This document shows positions 1 through 8,175 of a stretch of DNA of 64,000 nucleotides, piece after piece. Position numbers and translations under genes: made by a program. The stretch's first letter is position 1. The number at the start of each line of letters is the position of its first letter. The stretch covers positions 806,001 through 870,000 of the forward strand of contig NZ_FXTJ01000001.1 in the NCBI RefSeq assembly GCF_900182545.1. Direction: 5' to 3'. The notes beneath the pieces are model-generated. The model was given only the letters and a program-made list of their open reading frames with translations. It was not told the DNA's origin and did no database searches. The DNA is from Geodermatophilus aquaeductus (GTDB lineage: Bacteria; Actinomycetota; Actinomycetes; Mycobacteriales; Geodermatophilaceae).

Positions 1-182
<182 letters not shown>

Positions 183-189
183 GTCGACC

Positions 190-215
190 GCCCGGGCCGG
201 GGTACCGGCCCGGGC
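190..215 (+). terminator. Hairpin after trxB
   Basis: A perfect 11-bp stem (GCCCGGGCCGG / CCGGCCCGGGC) closes a 4-base loop 8 bases after the trxB stop. There is no T-run, as is usual in high-GC actinobacteria. It may terminate or attenuate between trxB and trxA. Confidence 0.5.
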
Positions 216-291
216 ATAGCGCGCCCCCTCCGGCGGTTGTCCACCCCGGAGGCCCAACACAGACCTCGAACGCGACACAGGGAGAACGACC

Positions 292-618
292 ATGGCAGGC
301 AACACCGTGACGGTGACCGACGCGACCTTCGCCGACCAGGTGCTGGGCAGTGACAAGCCCGTCCTCGTCGACTTCTGGGCCGAGTGGTGCGGGCCGTGCA
401 AGATGGTCGCCCCGGTGCTCGAGGAGATCGCCAAGGAGCACGGCGAGAAGCTGACCATCGCCAAGCTCAACATCGACGAGAACCCGCAGATCGCCCGTGA
501 CTACCAGGTCATGTCGATCCCGACGATGACCGTCTTCCAGGGCGGCAAGCCGGTGAAGAGCATCATCGGCGCCAAGCCGAAGGGCGCCATCCTCTCCGAC
601 CTCTCCGACTACATCTGA
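292..618 (+). CDS. trxA: Thioredoxin
   Basis: Small cytoplasmic dithiol oxidoreductase of 108 residues, the normal family length. The active site WAEWCGPCKMVAPVL carries the CGPC redox pair, and the cis-proline stretch MSIPTM is present in the second half. The ATG follows GGGAGAACGACC, whose GGGAG is a good ribosome binding site. It is reduced by the product of trxB just upstream and supplies electrons to ribonucleotide reductase and other disulfide-forming enzymes. Position between trxB and cwlM matches the oriC-proximal arrangement of mycobacteria and Streptomyces. Confidence 0.97.
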   Translation: MAGNTVTVTDATFADQVLGSDKPVLVDFWAEWCGPCKMVAPVLEEIAKEHGEKLTIAKLNIDENPQIARDYQVMSIPTMTVFQGGKPVKSIIGAKPKGAILSDLSDYI

Positions 619-636
619 GCGGTCGCACAGACGAGC

Positions 637-674
637 CGAGGGCCCGCCAGTCCACCCGGACCGGCGGGCCCTCG
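637..674 (+). terminator. Hairpin terminator after trxA
   Basis: A 12-bp perfect stem (CGAGGGCCCGCC / GGCGGGCCCTCG) has inner bases that can extend it (GTCC/GGAC). It lies 19 bases after the trxA stop and probably ends the trxB-trxA transcript before cwlM. Confidence 0.7.
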
Positions 675-735
675 CCGTTGCCGGACACCCCCGACTGGGC
701 CGCGAGCGGTCGCAGAGGCGACAATCGGGAGCACG

Positions 736-1863
736 ATGGGTAGCGAGAGCGACATGCAGCCGCTGGGTCCGGGCAGCCACGGTGCCGCCGTCGCCGACGT
801 CCAGGCGGCCCTGCGCAGCCTGGGCCTGCTCGAACCCAGCAGCGACGGCGTCTACGACCAGGCCACCGAGCTCGCCGTCCGCCACTTCCAGCAGGTCCGC
901 GGGCTGTCGGTGGACGGCCGGGTCGGCGAGGAGACCTACCGGGCGCTGTCGGAGGCCCGCTGGTCACTGGGTGACCGGCTGCTGCACCACGACCCGGTGC
1001 GGCCCATGCGCGGCGACGACGTCACCAACCTGCAGGAGCGGCTGCTCGAGCTCGGCTACGACGCCGGCCGCGCCGACGGCATCTTCGGGCGGGAGACCGA
1101 GACCGGGCTGCAGGCCTTCCAGCGCGACTACGGCCTGACCGCCGACGGCACCTGCGGCCCGGCGACGCTGCGCGCGCTGCGCCAGCTCGGCCGCAAGGTC
1201 ACCGGCGGCCGCCCCCAGCTGCTGCGGCAGAGCGCCTCGTTCGTCGACAGCGGCCCGCACCTCATCGGCCGGCGCATCGTCGTCGACCCCGGGCACGGCG
1301 GCGCCGACACCGGCGTCACCGCCGGGGAGACCACCGAGTCCGACCTCGTGCTCGACCTCGCCAGCCGCATCGAGGGCCGGCTGGCCGCCGCCGGCGCCAC
1401 GGTGTACCTCACCCGCGGCCGCCACCAGGACCCGACGCCGGCCGAGCGCACCGCGTTCGCCAACGACGCCCGCGCCGACCTGTTCATCTCGCTGCACGTC
1501 GACGCGCACGACTCCCCGCACGCCCGCGGCGTCGCCAGCTACTACTACGGCACCGGCTCCGGGACGTCGTCGACGGTGGGGGAGCGCTTCGCCGACCTGG
1601 CCCGCCGCGAGGTCGTCGCCCGCACCGGCATGCTCGACCTGGGCGGGCACCCCAAGACCTGGGACCTGCTGCGGATGACCCGGATGCCCGCGGTCCGGCT
1701 CGACGTCGGCTACCTGTCCCACCCGGTCGACCGGCTGCTGCTGCTCGACGCCCGGCTGCGCGGCACGGTGGCCTCGGCGGTCCTGGCCGCCGTCCAGCGG
1801 CTGTTCCTCCCCGCCGACGCCGACCCGCCCACCGGCACTTTCGTGTTGCCCCAGAAGGTGTGA
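736..1863 (+). CDS. cwlM: CwlM-type N-acetylmuramoyl-L-alanine amidase homologue
   Basis: 375 residues. Two peptidoglycan-binding_1 domains come first (about residues 8-70 and 85-150, each with QxxLxxLG and GxFG/DGxxGxxT patterns), then an Amidase_3 domain (about 175-365). Zinc ligands are visible: His in VVDPGHGG, Glu in TTESDLV, His in ISLHVDAH. The usual catalytic Glu near the C-terminus (family pattern VE-T/V-GF-SNP) is Asp here, LDVGYLSHP at about residue 323. There is no signal peptide or membrane segment, so the protein should be cytoplasmic. Mycobacterial CwlM is likewise cytoplasmic and, once phosphorylated by PknB, activates MurA, so a regulatory role is more likely than wall hydrolysis. 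The tail PPTGTFVLPQKV is short. GGGAG precedes the ATG; a second ATG at 751 is possible. Confidence 0.9.
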   Translation: MGSESDMQPLGPGSHGAAVADVQAALRSLGLLEPSSDGVYDQATELAVRHFQQVRGLSVDGRVGEETYRALSEARWSLGDRLLHHDPVRPMRGDDVTNLQERLLELGYDAGRADGIFGRETETGLQAFQRDYGLTADGTCGPATLRALRQLGRKVTGGRPQLLRQSASFVDSGPHLIGRRIVVDPGHGGADTGVTAGETTESDLVLDLASRIEGRLAAAGATVYLTRGRHQDPTPAERTAFANDARADLFISLHVDAHDSPHARGVASYYYGTGSGTSSTVGERFADLARREVVARTGMLDLGGHPKTWDLLRMTRMPAVRLDVGYLSHPVDRLLLLDARLRGTVASAVLAAVQRLFLPADADPPTGTFVLPQKV

Positions 1864-1943
1864 CGCCTGGGACGCGTGACGCCTCAGGCGGGACGGGTCC
1901 GTCTCATCCCGCCGTGTCGGGAAACCGGGTGCACCCGCCTCCC

Positions 1944-1949
1944 TACACT
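1944..1949 (+). promoter_or_regulatory. Likely -10 element of a leaderless promoter
   Basis: TACACT matches the actinobacterial -10 pattern TANNNT and ends 6 bases before the GTG at 1956. Transcription would then begin at or within a base or two of the start codon, giving a leaderless mRNA. No Shine-Dalgarno sequence precedes that GTG. No clear -35 is visible. Confidence 0.5.
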
Positions 1950-1955
1950 CGATCC

Positions 1956-3356
1956 GTGGCCTCTCTCCCGCCGTCGCACGGCCAGCCGCACCGCACGCCG
2001 CCGCAGCAGCACGGGCACGTGGTGCCCCGCCATCCGCGGCTGGACCCGCTGGCCGACCGGTACGCAGCCCGCACGCACGGCATGAAGACCTCGGAGATCC
2101 GCGCACTGTTCTCCGTCGTCAGCCGGCCCGAGGTCGTCTCGCTGGCCGGGGGCATGCCCGCCGTCACCGCGCTCCCGCTCGACGCCGTCGGCTCGATGAT
2201 CGGGGAGCTGGTCAGCGGGATGGGCGCGCAGACGCTGCAGTACGGCTCCGGCCAGGGCGACCCCCGGCTGCGCGAGCGGATCTGCGACGTCATGGCGCTC
2301 GAGGGCATCACCGACGCCTCGCCCAGCGAGGTGGTGGTGACCGTCGGCTCCCAGCAGGGCCTGGACCTCGTCACCCGCGTCTTCTGCGACCCGGGCGACG
2401 TCATCCTCGCCGAGGGCCCCTCCTACGTCGGCGCGCTCGGCGTCTTCCAGGCCGCCGAGGCCCGCGTGCGGCACGTGCCCATGGACGACGACGGCCTGAT
2501 CCCCGAGGCGCTGGAGCAGGCGCTCCTGGAGTGCCGGGCCAACGGCGACCGCGTGAAGTTCCTCTACACGGTGCCCAACTTCCACAACCCGGCCGGCGTG
2601 ACGCTGTCCGAGCCGCGCCGCCAGGCGATCGTCGACATCGCCGACCGGTACGACCTGCTGGTCATCGAGGACAACCCCTACGGCCTGCTCGGTTTCGACC
2701 ACGAGCCGATGCGCGCGCTGCGTGCCCGCGACAACCAGCGGGTGATCTACCTGGGCTCGTTCTCCAAGACCTTCTCGCCGGGCCTGCGCGTGGGCTGGGT
2801 GCTCGCGCCGCTGGCCGTCCGCGAGAAGCTCGTCCTGGCCACCGAGGCGCAGGTGCTCTGCCCGCCCTCGCTCACCCAGTACGCCGTCGCCCGGTACCTG
2901 GACACCCAGCCGTGGCGCGAGCAGATCAAGCTGTTCACCGAGCTCTACCGCGAGCGGCGCGACGCGACGCTGGAGTCCCTCGACGCGCTCATGCCCCCGG
3001 GCACCACCTGGACCCGCCCCGACGGCGGCTTCTACGTGTGGCTCAAGCTCCCGAACGGCCTGGACAGCAAGCTCATGCAGCCCCGCGCGGTGGGCGCGCA
3101 CGTCGCCTACGTGCCCGGCATCGGCTTCTACGCCGACGGGTCGGGCCGCGAGTACATGCGGCTGTCCTACTGCTACCCCGAGCCCGACCAGATCCGCGAA
3201 GGCGTGCGCCGCCTCGCCCGGGTCATCGAGGCCGAGCTGGACCTGCACTCCACCTTCGACGCGGTCGACACCGGCACCTTCCGCGCGGTCGGCCGCCCCG
3301 GCGCCACCGCCGAGCCGATCGTCGGCCCCGCCACCAGCGACCGGATCGAGGACTGA
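1956..3356 (+). CDS. PLP-dependent aminotransferase, class I/II
   Basis: 466 residues from GTG 1956. The fold-type I aminotransferase core has the PLP lysine in LGSFSKTFSPGLRVGW, the Asn/Pro motif PNFHNPAGVTLS and the Asp-Asn motif IEDNPYGLLGF. It resembles the 2-aminoadipate/aromatic aminotransferase (LysN/MocR catalytic-domain) group but has no N-terminal winged-helix domain. The first 55 residues (PSHGQPHRTPPQQHGHVVP) are low-complexity. An upstream in-frame GTG at 1860 overlapping the cwlM stop is possible, but the -10 at 1944 favours 1956. A D-Ala-D-Ala ligase-like gene follows after 5 bases, so the two probably share a transcript and perhaps an amino-acid or cell-wall precursor role. 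The true substrate is unknown. Confidence 0.88.
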   Translation: MASLPPSHGQPHRTPPQQHGHVVPRHPRLDPLADRYAARTHGMKTSEIRALFSVVSRPEVVSLAGGMPAVTALPLDAVGSMIGELVSGMGAQTLQYGSGQGDPRLRERICDVMALEGITDASPSEVVVTVGSQQGLDLVTRVFCDPGDVILAEGPSYVGALGVFQAAEARVRHVPMDDDGLIPEALEQALLECRANGDRVKFLYTVPNFHNPAGVTLSEPRRQAIVDIADRYDLLVIEDNPYGLLGFDHEPMRALRARDNQRVIYLGSFSKTFSPGLRVGWVLAPLAVREKLVLATEAQVLCPPSLTQYAVARYLDTQPWREQIKLFTELYRERRDATLESLDALMPPGTTWTRPDGGFYVWLKLPNGLDSKLMQPRAVGAHVAYVPGIGFYADGSGREYMRLSYCYPEPDQIREGVRRLARVIEAELDLHSTFDAVDTGTFRAVGRPGATAEPIVGPATSDRIED

Positions 3357-3361
3357 CGCCC

Positions 3362-4360
3362 GTGACCGAGCCTGCCGCACCCCCGGTCGCCGACCGGCCC
3401 ACCGAGGAGACCCCCCTGCGCGCCGTCGTCCTGGCCGGTGGCCTGACCTTCGAGCGCGAGGTCAGTCTGTCCTCGGGCACCCAGGTGGTCGAGGAGCTCG
3501 CCCGCGTCGGGATCGACGCCGAGCTGCGCGACGCCGACGCCGAGCTGCTGCCCGGGCTGGCCGCCGCGCCGGCCGACGCGGTCTTCGTCGCCCTGCACGG
3601 CGCCACCGGTGAGGACGGCGCCCTGCGCGCGGTCCTGGACCTCGCCGGCGTCCCCTACGTCGGTTCTCCGGCCGCCGCCTGCCGGCTGGCCTGGGACAAA
3701 CCGGCCGCCAAGTCGGTCGTGCGCACCGCCGGGGTGACGACGCCGGACTGGGTGGCGCTGCCGCACAGCACCTTCCGCGAGCTCGGCGCCGGCGCGGTGC
3801 TCGACCTCATCGTCGCCCGGCTCGGTCTGCCGCTCATGGTCAAGCCGGCCTCGGGCGGCTCCGCGCTCGGCGCGCAGAAGGTCACCCGGGTCGAGGACCT
3901 GCCGGCCGCGATGGTCAGCTGCTTCGCCTACGGCGACACGGTGCTCGTGGAGCGCTTCGTCGACGGCGTGGAGCTCGCGCTGTCGGTGGTCGACCTGGGG
4001 GAGGGGCCCGTGGCGCTGCCGGCCGTGGAGATCGAGCCGGAGTCCGGGGTCTTCGACTACACCGCCCGCTACACGCCCGGCCTCACCGAGTACCACGCCC
4101 CGGCCCGGGTGACCGACGACGTCGCCGCCCGCGCCGCCGAGGTGGCGGTGACGGTGCACGAGGCGCTGGGCCTGGCCGACCTCTCGCGCACCGACGCGAT
4201 CGTCTCGCCCGACGGCGAGGTGCACTTCCTCGAGGTGAACGTCTCCCCGGGGTTGACCGAGACCTCGATGTTCCCCATGGCGGTCGAGGCCGCCGGCCAC
4301 GACCTGGGCGAGGTCCTCTCCACGCTCCTCACCCGCCGGGCGCGCAGCGCCGAGGCATAG
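3362..4360 (+). CDS. D-alanine--D-alanine ligase family (ATP-grasp)
   Basis: 332 residues starting at GTG 3362, 5 bases after the aminotransferase stop. The N-terminal region has VVLAGGLTFEREVSLSSG and the glycine-rich substrate loop VALHGATGEDGALRAVLDL. The ATP-grasp part has MVKPASGGSALG and the metal-binding C-terminal motif HFLEVNVSPGLTETSMFP (Glu and Asn ligands). These are Ddl landmarks, though this copy may not be the housekeeping Ddl: the family usually has EVNTLPG where this has EVNVSPG. The expected reaction is ATP-dependent peptide-bond formation between two D-alanines, or a related ligation, for peptidoglycan precursors. The stop codon sits inside a long palindrome (4356-4410). 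Confidence 0.85.
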   Translation: MTEPAAPPVADRPTEETPLRAVVLAGGLTFEREVSLSSGTQVVEELARVGIDAELRDADAELLPGLAAAPADAVFVALHGATGEDGALRAVLDLAGVPYVGSPAAACRLAWDKPAAKSVVRTAGVTTPDWVALPHSTFRELGAGAVLDLIVARLGLPLMVKPASGGSALGAQKVTRVEDLPAAMVSCFAYGDTVLVERFVDGVELALSVVDLGEGPVALPAVEIEPESGVFDYTARYTPGLTEYHAPARVTDDVAARAAEVAVTVHEALGLADLSRTDAIVSPDGEVHFLEVNVSPGLTETSMFPMAVEAAGHDLGEVLSTLLTRRARSAEA

Positions 4361-4410
4361 GAAGCGGTACGCACGTCCCCGGCCCCGGGACGTGCGTATT
4401 GCCTCCTATG
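4356..4410. terminator. 55-base palindrome overlapping the ddl-like stop codon
   Basis: The core TACGCACGTCCC / GGGACGTGCGTA (12 bp, loop 4380-4386) is extended on both sides to CATAGGA / TCCTATG with only G-U-compatible differences, giving an imperfect stem of about 24 bp. It includes the ligase stop codon TAG. It is probably a terminator for the rightward transcript. Confidence 0.7.
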
Positions 4411-4421
4411 CCCCAGATGAC

Positions 4422-4458
4422 AGAGCCCGGGTTCCGTCTGTGACGGAACCCGGGCTCT
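4422..4458. terminator. Bidirectional terminator between ddl-like gene and parB
   Basis: A perfect 17-bp stem (AGAGCCCGGGTTCCGTC and its complement) closes a 3-base loop. It lies between the convergent ligase and parB genes, 10 bases from the parB stop. Confidence 0.85.
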
Positions 4459-4468
4459 CTGCGTGGAG

Positions 4469-5515
4469 TCAGGCCTCCGGCCCGTCCCGGCGGCCGGTGA
4501 CGTCCGGCGCCATCTGGCCGATGATGCGCTGCAGGTCGTCCACCGAGCCGAACTCGACGACGATGCGCCCCTTCGCCCGACCGATCTGGATCTTGACCTT
4601 GGTCTCGAAGACGTCGGACAGCCGGCCGGCGAGGTCCTCGACCCCCGGCGCGTTGATCCGGCGGCTGCGGCGGCGCGAGGCCGGCTGCTCGGCCGCCGCC
4701 AGCGCCACGGCCTCCTCGGTGGCCCGCACCGACAGGCCCTCGGCGACGATGCGCGCGGCCAGGGCCTCCTGCGCCTCGGTGTCGTCGAGGCCCAGCAGCG
4801 CCCGCGCGTGCCCGGCGGAGATGACCCCGGCGGCGACCCGCGTCTGCACCTTCACCGGCAGCTTGAGCAGCCGGATGGTGTTGGTGACCTGAGAGCGGCT
4901 GCGCCCGATCCGCTGGGCGAGCTCCTCGTGGGTGGCACCGAACTCCTCCAGTAGCTGCTGGTAGGCCGCCGCCTCCTCCAGCGGGTTGAGCTGGACACGG
5001 TGGATGTTCTCCAGGAGGGCGTCGCGCAGGAGAGCGTCGTCCTCGGTGTCGCGGACGATGGCCGGCACGGTCTCGAGCTCCGCCGCCCGGGCGGCGCGCA
5101 GCCGGCGCTCGCCCATGATGAGCTCGTAGCCGCCTTCGGCGCGCTCGCGGACGACGATCGGCTGCAGCAGGCCGAACTCGCGCACCGAGTGGGTGAGCTC
5201 CTCGAGCGCCTCGTCGTCGAACACCTGCCGCGGCTGGCGGGGGTTGGGGACGACGTCGGTGACGTCGACCTCCCGCAGCTGCGCGCCGGGCACGCCGACG
5301 GCCGCTTCCGCCTGCGCGGCGACGGTCGCGGCGGCCTGCGCGGCCGGCGGGAGCAGCGTCACCGACGCCGACGGCGCCCCAGGAGTCCCAGCGGTCACAG
5401 GGGCCTCGGGGGTGGGGGCCGTGCCGTCGGTCTCGGGCAGCGTCGGCTGCTCGACCGGCGGGGCGGTGGGGATCAGCGCCGCCAGCCCCCGGCCGAGGCC
5501 GCCACGCTTGCTCAT
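4469..5515 (-). CDS. parB: Chromosome-partitioning protein ParB (CTP-dependent DNA clamp)
   Basis: 348 residues. It begins [15 protein letters not shown], the typical ParB N-terminus, then a low-complexity Ala/Pro linker. The ParB/Srx CTP-binding domain includes [22 protein letters not shown] and the [11 protein letters not shown] box (about residues 130-137). The central helix-turn-helix for parS recognition ([23 protein letters not shown]) and a C-terminal dimerisation region follow. ParB loads at parS, spreads, and is moved by ParA to segregate the origin. Its ATG overlaps the parA stop by 4 bases, so the pair is translationally coupled. Several parS sites are visible in this window. Confidence 0.97.
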   Translation of the reverse strand: MSKRGGLGRGLAALIPTAPPVEQPTLPETDGTAPTPEAPVTAGTPGAPSASVTLLPPAAQAAATVAAQAEAAVGVPGAQLREVDVTDVVPNPRQPRQVFDDEALEELTHSVREFGLLQPIVVRERAEGGYELIMGERRLRAARAAELETVPAIVRDTEDDALLRDALLENIHRVQLNPLEEAAAYQQLLEEFGATHEELAQRIGRSRSQVTNTIRLLKLPVKVQTRVAAGVISAGHARALLGLDDTEAQEALAARIVAEGLSVRATEEAVALAAAEQPASRRRSRRINAPGVEDLAGRLSDVFETKVKIQIGRAKGRIVVEFGSVDDLQRIIGQMAPDVTGRRDGPEA

Positions 5516-6642
5516 CGGTTCTCCTCGTCGACGGAGCTGGGAACGGGCAGGACGGCGGCGTCGGTGCCGGCGAAGGCCCGGTCCGGAGCCGCAGGGTCGG
5601 TCGCGCGGTGGGCGCCGGGGCGGACCGCCGGCATCGGCGCGGTCGCCGGCGCGGGAGGCGGCGGCGGGGCACCCATCGGCCGGACGTCGGTCAGCGGCGC
5701 CAGGTCCACGCCCCGCTCGGCGAGCTCTCGGGCGGCCTCGACGTAGCTGGTCGACCCGCGCGACCCGGGGTCGTAGGTGAGCACCGACTGGCCGTACCCC
5801 GGCGCCTCCGACACCCGGACGTTGCGCGGGATGACCGTCTGCAGCACCAGGTCACCGAAGTGGCTGCGGACCTCCTCGGCGACCTGGTCGGCGAGCTTGG
5901 TCCGGCCGTCGTACATCGTCAGGAGGATGGTGCGGACGGCGATCCCCGGGTTGAGGTGCGCGCGCACGAGCTCGATGTTGTTGAGCAGCTGCCCCAGGCC
6001 CTCCAGCGCGTAGTACTCGCACTGGATGGGGATGAGCACCTCGTCGCCGGCCACGAGCGCGTTGAGCGTGAGCAACCCCAGCGACGGTGGGCAGTCGATG
6101 AGCACGTAGTGCGGGCGCTGGTCCTCGGGGAGGGCGTGGATGTGCCCCTCGATCGCGCGGCGCAGCCGGTACTCGCGGGCGACGACGGAGACGAGCTCGA
6201 TCTCGGCGCCGGCCAGGTCGATGGTCGCCGGCACGCAGCGCAGGTTCGGGCTCGCCGTCGTCGGGTGGACGACGTCGGCCAGCGAGCTGTCCCCGACGAG
6301 GGCGTCGTAGATCGACGGCGTCCCGACTGTGTGCTCGACGCCGAGGGCGGTGCTCGTGTTGCCCTGCGGATCGAGGTCGATGACCAGCGCCCGCAGGCCG
6401 TAGAGCGCCAGCGCGACGCCCAGGTTGACCGTCGAGGTGGTCTTCCCGACGCCGCCCTTCTGGTTGGCGACGGTGATGACCCGGATGCGGCCGGGCGCGG
6501 GGAACGGCTCCTGGTCGGCGGCGTGCAGCACCCGGGTGGCCCGCAGCGCCTCCATGGCGATGGGGCTGTCGAACTCCGCGCCGGAGCTGGCCGCCGAGTC
6601 GGCCGCGAGACTGCTGCGCAGCCGCTGGCCCGGGTCGGTCAT
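5512..6642 (-). CDS. parA: Chromosome-partitioning ATPase ParA (Soj)
   Basis: 376 residues from the ATG at 6642, preceded by AGGGAGGA at good spacing; an earlier in-frame start is open but lies over the parS region and lacks a better site. The deviant Walker A is [18 protein letters not shown], with [10 protein letters not shown] (Walker A') and [10 protein letters not shown] (Walker B). The N-terminus is Ala/Ser-rich; the C-terminus is a Pro/Ala-rich tail. ParA forms an ATP-dependent gradient on the nucleoid that moves ParB-parS complexes. The gene is the first of the parA-parB pair, and the two parS sites just upstream may let ParB influence its expression. Confidence 0.97.
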   Translation of the reverse strand: MTDPGQRLRSSLAADSAASSGAEFDSPIAMEALRATRVLHAADQEPFPAPGRIRVITVANQKGGVGKTTSTVNLGVALALYGLRALVIDLDPQGNTSTALGVEHTVGTPSIYDALVGDSSLADVVHPTTASPNLRCVPATIDLAGAEIELVSVVAREYRLRRAIEGHIHALPEDQRPHYVLIDCPPSLGLLTLNALVAGDEVLIPIQCEYYALEGLGQLLNNIELVRAHLNPGIAVRTILLTMYDGRTKLADQVAEEVRSHFGDLVLQTVIPRNVRVSEAPGYGQSVLTYDPGSRGSTSYVEAARELAERGVDLAPLTDVRPMGAPPPPPAPATAPMPAVRPGAHRATDPAAPDRAFAGTDAAVLPVPSSVDEENR

Positions 6643-6663
6643 CGCGGGTCCTCCCTGCCGTCC

Positions 6664-6679
6664 CGTTTCACGTGGAACG
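6664..6679. promoter_or_regulatory. parS site 1
   Basis: CGTTTCACGTGGAACG carries the GTTTCACGTGGAAC core known for actinobacterial parS. It lies 22 bases upstream of the parA start, between parA and rsmG. Confidence 0.93.
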
Positions 6680-6696
6680 GGACGGGAACCTGTGCG

Positions 6697-6712
6697 CGTT
6701 CCACGTGGAACG
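6697..6712. promoter_or_regulatory. parS site 2 (perfect palindrome)
   Basis: CGTTCCACGTGGAACG is a perfect 16-bp palindrome with core GTTCCACGTGGAAC. It is 33 bases (about three helical turns) from site 1, so both could be loaded on the same face of the DNA. Confidence 0.93.
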
Positions 6713-6736
6713 CCGTCGTCGCTGTGCAACGGGGGC

Positions 6737-7393
6737 TCATCCTCGGCCCCGCGTCATCACCACCACGGTAGTGGCAGCCTCCCCGAGCCCGGCGCCGACA
6801 GCCCGAGGGTGGACGTTCCGCATCCCGGCGGCCTCGAGTTCCGGCAGCAGCGCGGGCAGTTCCTCCAGCGCGCGGGCACCGACGAGGGCCACCAGCTGGG
6901 CGCCGGGGCGCAGCAGCCCGCGACACCAGCCCACCAGCCGGGGGAGGGCGGCGACCGCGCGGGCGGTGACGACGTCGACCGGCCCCACCGCGGTGACGAC
7001 CGATCGCTCCTCGGCGCGGCCGCGGACGACCCGCCAGTCGGCGCCGAGCTCGCCGGCGACCTCCTCGAGGAACTCGACCCGCCGGGCCATGGGCTCGACC
7101 AGCGTCATCCGCAGGTCGGGACGGGCCAGCGCCAGCGGGATCCCGGGCAGGCCGGCCCCGCTGCCGACGTCGACCACCCGGGCACCCTCGGGCACCGCCT
7201 CGGCGACGGCGGCGCTGTTGAGCACGTGCCGCTCCCACAGCCGCGGGACCTCCCGCGGGCCGATGAGCCCGCGGGTGACGCCGTCGGAGGCGAGCCGGGC
7301 GACGTAGCGCTCGGCGCCGGGCAGCCCCGCCCCGAAGACGGAGGCCGCGACCTCCGGGGCGGGTGGGGCGGACGGGACGGGAGTGTCGCTCAC
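6737..7393 (-). CDS. rsmG: 16S rRNA (guanine-527-N7)-methyltransferase RsmG (GidB)
   Basis: 218 residues. SAM-binding motif I is ARVVDVGSGAGLPGIPLALA. The preceding LWERHVLNSAAVAEAVP and the following VEPMARRVEFLEEV and VTARAVAALPRLVGW are diagnostic of the GidB family. It methylates N7 of G527 in 16S rRNA; loss gives low-level streptomycin resistance in other bacteria. The start overlaps the end of jag by 4 bases, so the two are coupled. The C-terminus is very close to the parS-bearing parA leader. Confidence 0.95.
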   Translation of the reverse strand: MSDTPVPSAPPAPEVAASVFGAGLPGAERYVARLASDGVTRGLIGPREVPRLWERHVLNSAAVAEAVPEGARVVDVGSGAGLPGIPLALARPDLRMTLVEPMARRVEFLEEVAGELGADWRVVRGRAEERSVVTAVGPVDVVTARAVAALPRLVGWCRGLLRPGAQLVALVGARALEELPALLPELEAAGMRNVHPRAVGAGLGEAATTVVVMTRGRG

Positions 7394-8043
7394 CGCTCCG
7401 GCAGGACCACGACGCGGCGATTGGGCTCCTCGCCCTCCGACTCGCTGCGGACCCCGGTGACCCCGGCGATGACGTCGTGGACGACCTTGCGCTCGAAGGG
7501 GTTCATCGGCGCCAGCCGCTCGGCCTGCCCACCGGAGGCCACGCGGCGCGCGGCCTCGCCGGCCATCGAGGTCAGGTCCGCCCGGCGCCGGGCGCGGTAG
7601 CCGCCGATGTCGAGCATCAGCCGGCTGCGCACGCCCGTGGCCTGGGCGACGGCGAGGCGGGTGAGCTCCTGCAGCGCCTCGAGCACCGAGCCGTCGGAGC
7701 CGACGAGGTCGTCGAGGTCGCCGCCGACGATGGCCACGGAGGCACGGTCGCCCTCGACGTCGAGGTCGATGTCGCCGTCCACGTCGAGGATGTCGAGCAG
7801 GCGCTCGAGGTAGTCACCGGCCACGTCGCCCTCGCGGACGAGCAGGTCGGTGCCGCCGGCCGCGGCGCGGCCGGCGGCGGGGGCGGAGCCGTTCGCCGCG
7901 CCGTCGGGGGCCTCGTCGGGGGCCTCGTCGTAGGTCTCGTCGGCGGGCTCGAGCACGGCGTCGGCGCTGGTGTCGTCGGCGTCGGGCAGGTCGGGGCTCT
8001 CGGCCGGTGCGGGGGCGGCCGGGCTCTGGTTCGGAACGCTCAC
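7390..8043 (-). CDS. jag: Jag/KhpB-type KH-R3H RNA-binding protein
   Basis: 217 residues. The first 80 are acidic and Ala/Pro-rich, probably disordered. A KH-like domain follows (about 85-155, with VAIVGGDLDDLVGSDGSVLEALQEL carrying the degenerate GxxG loop), then an R3H domain near the C-terminus (NPFERKVVHDVIAGVTGVRSES, the R..H signature region). The family binds RNA and affects cell elongation and division. The conserved place downstream of yidC suggests a link to membrane-protein biogenesis. It overlaps rsmG by 4 bases. The short Jag_N domain of Firmicutes is not recognisable. Confidence 0.9.
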   Translation of the reverse strand: MSVPNQSPAAPAPAESPDLPDADDTSADAVLEPADETYDEAPDEAPDGAANGSAPAAGRAAAGGTDLLVREGDVAGDYLERLLDILDVDGDIDLDVEGDRASVAIVGGDLDDLVGSDGSVLEALQELTRLAVAQATGVRSRLMLDIGGYRARRRADLTSMAGEAARRVASGGQAERLAPMNPFERKVVHDVIAGVTGVRSESEGEEPNRRVVVLPER

Positions 8044-8175
8044 GGAGGTACCTCCAGTCGGTGCGGGCAGCCGGGGCTGGGCCCGGTGGTCGGGGGCCGG
8101 GGGTGCCGGAGCGCGGCGTCCACCCGGCGGGTCCGCGGCCGCGGCGTCGCGAGGGACGCCGGCGCGGACCGGGGG

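Noticed and set aside
8044-8175. A possible small gene in the jag-yidC gap
   Set aside because: Open frames exist on both strands, but their products are Pro/Arg-rich composition artefacts without a ribosome binding site or homology.
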